Below, in pieces: positions 56,111-64,000 of a stretch of 64,000 bases of DNA. Location of the stretch: positions 25,388,891 through 25,452,890 of the forward strand of contig CM055868.1 of assembly GCA_029582165.1 (NCBI GenBank). Reading direction: 5' to 3'. The stretch's first letter is position 1. Every line of letters begins with the position of its first letter. Under the pieces are notes generated by a model. That model did not search any database. It worked only from the letters and a program-made list of their open reading frames with translations, and was not told where the DNA came from. The translations under genes were made by a program, and so were the position numbers. Source of the DNA: Portulaca oleracea. Lineage: Eukaryota > Streptophyta > Magnoliopsida > Caryophyllales > Portulacaceae.

Positions 56111-57290
56111 TTTATCTACGTTCTTGTTATATTCACTACCACCTTTAATAAGATGCTATTCACTATAAACTTTTTCACACCTAAACTTTGTCCTGGCTCA
56201 ATCTGTTGGAGCTATGCAAAAAATCCTTAATCAAATGGACCTTCAAATAATGGCATTGGCAACTTATTATTAATGTAACCGATTCAATTTATGCATCGCA
56301 AGATTAGATTTATGCATAAACGTTTGCATCAATAGCAACATGACTTAATAGAAAGGAAGTGATATATATATGATTAAGGGATGATGCATCACCTAATAGT
56401 TAGGAAAAGAAAAACCTCAAAATTTCTCTCCAATCATCGACTATTAAGGTATGTTGCATCATTCAATATTTGAATATGCACCATTCAATAACTTAAAAAG
56501 TGGGAACTCACCAGGAACACGGTTTACCATGAATTTAGTGCGAAATCAAAGCAATGAAGCAGCATCAGTTTCATAGATGTATGAATTTCAAAGACATCAG
56601 ACCATCCCAAAACAAAAATTAACAGATGAATCAGCAATTTCAAATGCAATCATTGACAAACTGAAATTGAAATTTAGAGCAATGAAGGTATCGAACAAGA
56701 ATTTTACGAAGGTACAAACGACGAGTATAGAAATCTTCCAGCCCCAAACATATTGGCATGTAACCCTAACTTCAAGAACATTGAAAATTGACCAGTTGAG
56801 AATGCAATATCTATAAAAGCAGCAGTAAATATCAAACTAAAAGGATGGGAATTGAACCTGAAGATAGCTAGAACTTCATCAATCGAGAATTTTCGGATGA
56901 AATCACGCAACTGGTTGAAGGCGTACTACAATCCTACGCTAAAGTATGTGGTCAATGCAGTCTACTCGCGAAATCATAATTGTCTTCCTCAATCTACCTG
57001 GATTTCACGATTCAAAAAAAAAAAAACATTCGTAGATCGATTTGAGCCCGAACCACAGTTTCGACTAGATTGGAACCTGTAAATTATGAATTTAGCAATG
57101 AATGTTGAGATTTGGGAGAAGAGAGAGGTGGGCGCGGGAAGTGGTCGCCGCCAGAAGTGGTCACCGGAGGGAGAGCAACAGCAAGATACAGAGCCTGGAA
57201 TAACCGCGAGGAACGACAGCAACAATAAATTTGAACGAATAAATTAGGGTTTGAACGAATCAATTGTGAATGAATGAAGTCCAACGAGTA
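56111..57290 (-). other. CACTA interior, leader-like segment near its right end
   Basis: 56111-57000 is AT-rich without clear exons. 57080-57290 is GC-richer and, on the minus strand, reads like a transcribed leader or first exon running toward the kinesin exons. The product is not recognisable. Confidence 0.35.
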
Positions 57291-57705
57291 GTGTATGGAT
57301 AGGCGTTCAAATTTTCATCCCAGCCAATGAGTTCATTGAGTTGCAGTTGGGAACAAAGAGACTGCATTTGGGAGGGGGTTTGAGTTTGTAATTTTTTTGC
57401 CCTGTTTTTTATTGTAAAATATCGCAACTATGTAGAACACTAATACCAACAGTAAACTTTTATCTGTTGGTACTAAAATTATTTTACCAATAGATATTAT
57501 AAGTGTTGGTACTGCTACAATAACACCAACAGTTAAATTTTTATCTGTCGGTATTAAAATTATTTTACCAACAGATAATGTTAGTGTTGGTAAATTATTG
57601 ATAATACCAACAAATAACTAATCTGTTGGTAAATATACACTTTTACCAACAAATAAAATATCTGTCACAGACAATCTGTTGGTAAAAGCCACTTTTTTTG
57701 TAGTG

Positions 57706-57746
57706 TTAGTAGCTTTTTCATCGTTGCTTTTGCTGCCAGACGCCAT
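57706..57746 (-). pseudogene. First codons of the gag gene, cut off by the CACTA
   Basis: ATG at 57746-57744 on the minus strand, then ASGSKSNDEKAT, then the CACTA target site TTA. The rest of gag resumes at 52296. The leader between here and the primer site (57747-57840) is about 95 bases. Confidence 0.75.
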
Positions 57747-57840
57747 GAGTATGGATGGATGGTGGTTCCATGACTTTTGGAATGGATGGGAATGTGTTTG
57801 GTTGTTTTGTGGGGTTTAGGGTTGCGCAGAAGAAACCTAA

Positions 57841-57852
57841 GCTTAGATACCA
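57841..57852 (-). other. Primer-binding site of the 12-kb element
   Basis: The minus strand reads TGGTATCTAAGC, four bases inside the LTR edge at 57857. It matches the initiator Met-tRNA site TGGTATCAGAGC except at two positions. Confidence 0.85.
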
Positions 57853-57856
57853 CTTT

Positions 57857-59237
57857 TGATATATAATGGGATCAAAGATTAGATCTTGATCAATTACAGA
57901 TCAATAAGAGACGTGCAACAAATCTAGGGTTAGGGTACTTCACGTGAAGATAAGGGTTTGGGAGAAGGAATTCACGTGAAAGACAGAATCTTGGAGAGAA
58001 AGAGAGCTGTGTGACGTGAGCTCTTTGTCAGAGAGAGTGTGAGAGAGATCTTGAGAGAGAGAGTGACGAGAGGTTGAGAGAGATTTTGGCGTGAGGCCTT
58101 TGTGTGTGTGTGAGAGACAGAGGATTGGACGTTGGGGAGGAGAGAGAATGAGAGAGTATCTTGTGATTTGATACCCTTAGGGTTTATCTAACTAAAAGGG
58201 ATAGAAAGATAACAAGGGATAGTTCAAGGGATCAAACTTGATACAGAAACACCACAAGATGAAACCCTAGGGCTACTTGACCTTCAACCTAGTTACAGAA
58301 ACACCTTCTAGGTTTAGGGATCAAGCTCTTCCCTCACCACTTGATTTGCCAAAATCAAGATACAATAGAAGAGATTAAACGAGGTTCTCACGAAACACTC
58401 AAGGGGTAAGCGAAAAGCTTGTTTGTATTCATGGTTAAAAACTGATCGTTAAAACGATTACAAGCCTAAGCTTATTTATACTAGACTAGTCCTAATCATA
58501 CCGAGACTCTATACTTGGAGTACAAGCCAAGGATTCCTACTATTAGTCGCCTAACTAACCTTATCCGCCTTAGATTAGGATTTCTTATCCTAAGGGGAGT
58601 TGGTTACAACATTATTAATGCTTTTAGGACTTGGCTTTCCTAATCCAAGATGGATTAGTTACAAAATAAGCCAACCTTATCTAGGATCATCAAACTTGGC
58701 GCCAAAGCTAGATCACACGTCTATCACATGCCTTCTAGAACATTCTAGACTCTCCTAGACTCCTATGACTTGATGTCCAAGTTTATAGATATTACTTGGC
58801 ATCTCACATGACTAGTAATAATAAAATTACAATATAAAAATCACTAATATTAACTAAATGCTAAAAATGTGAAGTTTAAATCCAAAAGGCCAAAATTGTG
58901 AACTTTAAACTGAAATGGTCAAAACTGTGAAATTCACTTTGGGCTTGGAACTTAGGCCTTGGACGTGGTCTTGACGTGGACTTGACCCCATTAGGATGTT
59001 TGGACATCCTCTTGGAACAAAGAGCATTCCATATGGGTTGGCTTTTGGGCCTCCACCTTGAATCCTTCTTCCTTGGCCCTCTTTATCTCCTTGTAGTTGA
59101 GCTGAATCTCCTTTGTTGGGCTTGGGCTGGATGGATTTCCTTCATTAAGGACCCTATTTATTCCCCTGTGTTTCCATTGGGCCTCCTTGGTTGGACTTGG
59201 GAGACTTGGAGAACTTGGCGTGGGCTGATTTACATCA
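57857..59237 (-). repeat. 5' LTR with a three-unit heat-shock element
   Basis: 1381 bp, direct repeat of 47177-48559. Promoter elements on the minus strand: alternating TTC/GAA/TTC at 58733-58745, then TATA box TATAAATAAG at 58471-58480, about 250 bp further on. Compared with the other LTR it lacks one 10-bp heat-shock repeat. It also has an extra stretch near 58509-58535 (CTTGGAGTACAAGCC). Confidence 0.92.
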
Positions 59238-59532
59238 TTCCTGCTGCCACAAGAATCGATTCCGTTGGCAACCATGACATCATTTGGAACCCCGATGACC
59301 TCGAGTGGCGGTTACTGTGAAAGGTGAAATACTCATTTGATTCTTTTGTGTCTCCATAAATTTTCCGTATAGTTCAGTGGGTTTGTTCTTCTTTACGTCC
59401 TTGATTTTGGTTTTGGTGATTTAGATTTACAGATTCAGTTAGACAGGTTATTTGATGCACTCATATCTATCATGAAGGAAACTGTCAAGATCGAGATGGG
59501 AAAAGCTGATGCTAGCAACAATGTTCTCGAGG
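59238..59532 (+). pseudogene. Unidentified gene, right half of split exon and next exon
   Basis: Starts at the second TTCCT duplication. The split exon continues AATRIDSVGNHDIIWNPDDL to EWRLL and a stop at about 59316-59318. An exon-like block at 59429-59532 (acceptor GATTTAG, donor GTAAAAG) encodes IQLDRLFDALISIMKETVKI then EMGKADASNNVLE. Together with 46920-47176 these are the only traces of the interrupted gene. Family unknown. Confidence 0.45.
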
Positions 59533-61423
59533 TAAAAGTTTTTTAGTTTGTTCATCATTTGTACTTATTTTTCTTACTTTGTATGATGATACACCGTTTT
59601 TGACTTTAGTTAGTGTTTAATAGTTGCCACCTTGCATCCAATTTCGATTGTAATTAATCAGAAAATAAAACCCAAAAGCAATATCATATCTTCAAATTAT
59701 ATAGGTTCTAATGTAAATGAGAATGGAATGTCTAAAAGAAAATCCTCCAGATTAAACCTAAAAAGCGACCTAGATTAACTATTATATAGAAAATTATTAA
59801 TTAGAGTTTTACCTTCTAAAACGTAAGGGTATTCACGGATCGACTACCTGAATTAATTGAGTAATTTTTTCAGTTACAATTTTTTCGGGTACTCGAAATT
59901 GCGGGCCAGCCATACACTTGAACCGTAACCACAAACGAAAGTTTCAGGTACTCGAAGTTCATTAATTTTTATGAGTTTTTTTACTTTATTATTTTTAATT
60001 TTAATTTGTAAATTTATTATTGAAACTACTAATTTTATTATTATTTGAAAGAAAGTTAGTCACAATATGTCAAATATAATGCGAAATCCTTATCTAACTG
60101 TAATTAATTGGATTAAAAATAAAGAATATTTTAATGAACCTGTTCAAATACAATATGCAAGTTCTGATTAGTCATGCTACTTTTCTTTTAGTTTTAGAAT
60201 CTCACACGAATATATAAGTGAAGACAAAATTAAACAACAAAAAAATGGAAAGAAAAGAAAATGGCTTTAATTTGCAACTCGATCAATTTTAATTTCGGGT
60301 AATTCAGATACTCAATTATGGCAAGGGACCGACCCGTATCCGAACCGATTACCTGAAATTTTTTGTTATTCAGGTACCCAACCCAATTAAAATCAATTTT
60401 GACCGGGTAGCGGAGTTTTCTGAACAGTGAAAGTTGGATAAAAATAGAGGAAATATTAAATGTTTATTTAATTTTGTCAACTTATATTTTTATTGTTGAT
60501 ATTGGATATGAGAATTAAATTTATTGCATATTGTATACCCTTATCAATTTTAATATTTCATATTAGATCTATTTGTACTTTGAGTTTGTGTACACAATTA
60601 TTTCGTAAAAAATAGACTCATATTACTTTTATGTTATACTAATCATTCATTTGATTTCTCTCAAAAAAAAATTACATTTGATTAATATTTTTTTGTTATC
60701 TTAAACTTTTTAACAATTATGGATTAATGTTGTTTTTTTTTCTTCTATCTTACTTAGAGTATTAAATGTGTAGAACATACCGACAACGAAATCAAACGCT
60801 CATTGGTTACCAGTTAAATGTGACAATGTATAACATACAATCAGGGAAATCAAGCGCACATTGGTTATGCTATCTAGGTATGATCATGCTATTTATGAAC
60901 ATAATATTCCACGCATTGATTTATCAATAATCTATTGACGGTGCACTTCGTAGAACCTTTAAAAGAAGGGTTAACTATATGTTTGTATTTTACCTTTTTA
61001 TGGAAAATCTTATAATTAATGAATAATGAACGATTATATTTGTACATATAATTAAGTCGAAAAGATTTTGTTGGGCAATGTTGCAAAAATATTTGTATAT
61101 ATAATTTGGATTAATTTTATATTACATTTTCCATTTTATCTGCATTAAGTTGTTTGACTTACTCATATATATTCCCCAAAATGTTGAGTCAACATTTAAA
61201 CTAATATAATATTTCATATTTATTCTACTTCTCCTTAGTCAATCTATCTTTTTCAGGTTGTTTTTTCTTTACATTCAAAAACTTTTTGTTGGTATAGTTT
61301 CTTTTCCATAATATTTTACATATTGTTTGGATTTATAATTTGACTTTTATTTCTTTCAAAATTTTTAATATTACAGTCATCCACCTAAGTTAACATCTGT
61401 TCAGAAGAACGGGAAAAAGACTA
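59533..61423. other. No gene; diverged GGGTA-rich repeat inside
   Basis: AT-rich DNA. Between 59826 and 60430 there are words of the GGGTACTCGAA / TTCAGGTACCCAACCC type, seen on both strands at the two sides. They resemble the ACCCG-rich MITEs at 20373 and 21883 but lack clean ends. Nothing else recognised. Confidence 0.45.

Positions 61424-61459
<36 letters not shown>
61424..61459. repeat. Microsatellite (GT)n then (TA)n
   Basis: About eleven GT units followed by about seven TA units. Confidence 0.95.
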
Positions 61460-64000
61460 GTGAGAATAGATAGGGTGAGAATGAGTTTTTTGTGAGAATG
61501 AGAGAAGAGTGAATAAGAACCATTGGATGAGAGATCAAGGGCCAAGAAAAAAACACACTTTTCCTTTTATTTTCCAAGCCTCACGTGACATTGTTACTGG
61601 AAAAAAAAAAGAAAAGGAGGAATGCTCATAATTATACCTAGGGAAGTGTAGTGCGTGGGAGGCTGTGTGATGATTTGAAGATTTTGTTATGTTTGAAATT
61701 TGTTTGGGTTCCTTAACTGAGTGGAGAAAGAAACGAAGGGAAGAGGAAGGGTCAGAAAGTGTGAAAGGAACGAACAAAAGAAGGTGAGGGTTAGAGAGCA
61801 GTGGTGAGATCGGCCGACGGCGAGAAGCATTGAGATCAGTATACGGGAGAAACGAAGGGAAGAGGAAGGGTCACAAAGGGTTCGTCAGTATACGGGTGAA
61901 ACGCTACCGGCCGACGGTTGAGAAGAAAAGTGATCAGCGACGATTTGTGCGGCGACCAACATAGAGGCCGACGATGGTGATGTTCTTGCAATTGGCGCAA
62001 ACAATCAGTCAAGGTTAGTCAATATTCCTGGTGAAAGGTGGTTCCTTTTTTGAAATTCCCGTAAATTGTAACAAATTCATGCCAAGTTTGATGTGATGTG
62101 CTTTGTGTGGGGGCATTTTGGCGTTTTTAGGGGTTAGGGACGCGAACAGATATGATTTAGTGAATATTCCCGGTGAAAGGTGGTTCCTTTTTGTTAAAAT
62201 TCCAGTAAATTGTAACAAATTCATCCCAAGTTTGATGTGATGTGCTTTGTGTGGGGGCATCCTGGCGTTTTTAGGGGTTAGGGACGCGAACAGATATAAT
62301 TTAGTGAATGGGTTTGTGAGCGTGCACATTAAGATAGTGTATGATGTCCATCTCATACTGGTAGTGCATGATGAATATCTCATACTAGTTGTGCATTAAT
62401 ATATGTGTGATGAACATACTGGTAGTGCATGATGCTTCATTTGTGTTTGGTTGATGTTTCACCTGTGATATACAAAACGTACATTTGATTATACACATCC
62501 AAAGCGAGGGATATTTCGGTTGGTGTACATTATCCATACACTTAGTGTAAAAGCTTGAGTGACGTGATGCTCATCTCATGTGAGAAAGAAGTACAGTGAC
62601 AAATACGTGTGATGAACATGTGGATGATGGTTGACATGTACATTAGATTAGACAATAATGTTCATAATATGGATTCAAGCATAATGCTCTTTTACTTTAT
62701 AATTTGATGTTAAAATGGTTATATGGTGATGTACATTGGGATATGCATGGGACATGTGATGCAAATTGCAAGTCCATGTCCAAATGAACATCATAACAGT
62801 GGTATGTTCATTATAGTAGATCATAATGAACATTTAATTATTTATAGATGTCCATAAACATAAAAGTCATATGTTTGAAAATATCCACACTTTAAATTCA
62901 AGAATAATCCTCTTTTCTTTATATTTTGATATTCAAGTTGGAAATTAGTGATGTACATTTAGATATTCTAATGGAATACATTTTGTGAACATAATGTGGA
63001 TTCAAGCATAATGCTCTTTTATTTATAACAAGATGTTCAATGGGGTATATAGTGATGTCCACACAATAATGAACACAGTATAGCATGAATTTTGTGATAT
63101 ATATGATATCCATTAGAGTATACCTTAAGTAATAATTACTTATATAGAGATGCCCAGAACATCATTACATGTTGCTGCTGAGTTGGTTATATGCTAAAGA
63201 TCACTATATGTTCCATTGAGTCCAAACTAACGTTCTTTTTGATAGGATGACTGGATCGTGTCACTGAGGAGGTGTTACTGTCATGTATGAAGACAAGAAC
63301 ATGAAGCAAGAGGTGTACACAAAAGTCGTTCACTGGGATAAAAAGAAAGAACTACCACGCCTATAGTTTTATTTGTGTCAGATACATTTTGTAATGGGTT
63401 GCAATGTTTTGTTCATACGATAGTGGGTGGAGTTCCTGATTTTTTGCTTGCAATCCCGATTAACATTTACTATTACTAAGACGGCATGCTTGTTAGTGTC
63501 ACATTTTAGAAACTAAAGTTATGACGTTATGCTTGTTATGCTTTATTTCTTATTACCCAGCTTGGATTAAGACTTATGATGATGTTTTTGAATGGCTCAT
63601 TGCTGCTTTTAATTGAACATCCAATGAACATTGTATGTTCATCAACTATTGATTATATGTACATAGTATCATGACAAAGGCGAACATTGAACACTTAGGG
63701 GGAAAAAATTAAACACTTGCTGATTATAAGAGGTGGAACATGAAAAGGGTGTACGACATGTGCATCGGGATGTGTTTATATGGACATTATGATCAACTAA
63801 TCATAAAGTTGTGTTAAACATGACATAAAGTACATTCATTGAATATCAAATGATCATCATGTTGCAATTGTGTGAACACAGTTAAAAAACCAAAATACAC
63901 GCATTCAATAAGCATCAAAATACTTATGGCTAGTTGAGAATGAACTTTACGGGTCATATATATGAACATCGTGTCCAAACAACAAGAACATTGGGAAACG
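61460..64000. other. Repeat-derived DNA with many GAACAT/ATGTTC words, no clear gene
   Basis: Begins GTGAGAATAGATAGGGTGAG with a second GTGAGAATGAGAG copy, a pattern common at the ends of plant non-autonomous DNA transposons. From 62360 on, TGAACAT and its complement ATGTTCA recur at short intervals. A terminal-exon-like frame at about 63280-63366 encodes MYEDKNMKQEVYTKVVHWDK then KKELPRL and a stop; the product is unknown. The far end lies beyond the window. Confidence 0.4.
62016..62301. repeat. Tandem duplication, 142-bp unit, two copies
   Basis: Copy 1 is 62016-62157 and copy 2 is 62158-62301. Both start TAGT(C/G)AATATTCC and run through GGTGAAAGGTGGTTCC, TTTGATGTGATGTGCTTTGT and AGGGACGCGAACAGATAT. 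They differ at a few bases, so the duplication is not brand new. Confidence 0.93.

Larger units (their letters stand above)
52300..57705. mobile_element. CACTA (En/Spm-type) transposon, 5406 bp, carrying gene fragments
   Basis: Left terminus CACAACAAAAAAAATGGCC (the T of CACTACA mutated to A), right terminus inverted CACTACAAAAAAAGTGGC. Target duplication TTA at 52297-52299 and 57706-57708. Both ends carry many subterminal TACCAACAG / CTGTTGGTA units (52320-52720 and 57440-57690). No transposase was recognised. On the minus strand the interior has spliced kinesin-gene fragments (55717-56110), an unknown exon (53473-53551) and a GC-richer leader-like segment (57080-57290). It interrupts gag right after its first codons. 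Confidence 0.88.
47177..59237 (-). mobile_element. 12.06-kb Ty3-type LTR retrotransposon with nested insertions
   Basis: Complete ends on the minus strand: 5' LTR 57857-59237, primer site 57841-57852, gag-protease 57746 to about 50440, a scrap of reverse transcriptase and pol tail, polypurine tract 48560-48569, 3' LTR 47177-48559. Target duplication TTCCT at 47172-47176 and 59238-59242. Between gag-protease and the reverse-transcriptase scrap most of pol is missing. A solo Athila-type LTR (48918-50428) and a CACTA element (52300-57705) are inserted in it. It split a gene exon (46920-47176 and 59238-59532). Confidence 0.92.

Noticed and set aside
57421..57700. Simple satellite of GTTGGTA units
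   Set aside because: These are subterminal repeats of the CACTA element, explained by its right end at 57705.

Overview
The window is nuclear DNA of a flowering plant, most likely a eudicot. It is AT-rich, has spliced genes, and is dominated by nested plant transposable elements. Two plant genes are recognisable. One is a complete two-exon gene for the chloroplast one-helix protein OHP2 (39853-43547, + strand). The other is a broken piece of the magnesium-chelatase D gene chlD (19835-21150, - strand). A 74-residue tail-anchored coiled-coil protein (45348-45572, - strand) and two exons of an unidentified gene (about 46920-47176 and 59238-59532) may also belong to the host. I could not go below eudicot from sequence alone.

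Layout. 1-7125: minus-strand Athila/Tat-group Ty3 retrotransposon (protease and gag remnant, primer site, LTR). Its LTR is split by a 3.6 kb Mutator-like element (2477-6108) that carries an OTU-protease gene remnant and a perfect 75-bp inverted repeat. 7126-9045: an older Tekay/Del-type LTR into which the Athila element landed. 9561-18745: a well-preserved LTR element with 3.4 kb LTRs, 5-bp target duplications and only a gag gene (TR-GAG type). 18816-22545: a MULE transposase tail, chlD exons and an Athila integrase, the last two each hit by a hAT-type MITE. 22546-26430: a CACTA end joined to a 5'-truncated L1-type LINE. 27131-29125: a Helitron 3' end and a solo-LTR-like block. 29277-33000: degenerate Ty3 gag-protease, an LTR-like stretch and an unidentified multi-exon pseudogene. 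34305-35637: a copia 5' half whose LTR carries heat-shock-element clusters next to a TATA box. 36129-39576: MITEs, a tRNA-like (SINE) sequence and a Helitron end.

39853-43547 is OHP2, with a truncated copia element in its intron. 45348-47176 holds the small membrane protein, a MITE, an AT-rich minisatellite and an unidentified gene interrupted at 47176. The interruption is a 12,061-bp Ty3 element on the minus strand (47177-59237, target duplication TTCCT). That element itself contains a solo Athila-type LTR (48918-50428, target duplication CTTTG) and a 5.4 kb CACTA element (52300-57705, target duplication TTA). The CACTA carries spliced fragments of a kinesin gene. 59532-64000 is non-coding repeat sequence with a tandem duplication and a microsatellite.

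The genes do not form a pathway. OHP2 and ChlD are both chloroplast chlorophyll-related proteins, but they sit 19 kb apart, one is broken, and I see no functional linkage. The most useful content is the insertion history: four nesting levels can be ordered from target duplications seen directly. The second is two unrelated retroelement LTRs with heat-shock-element arrays upstream of TATA boxes.
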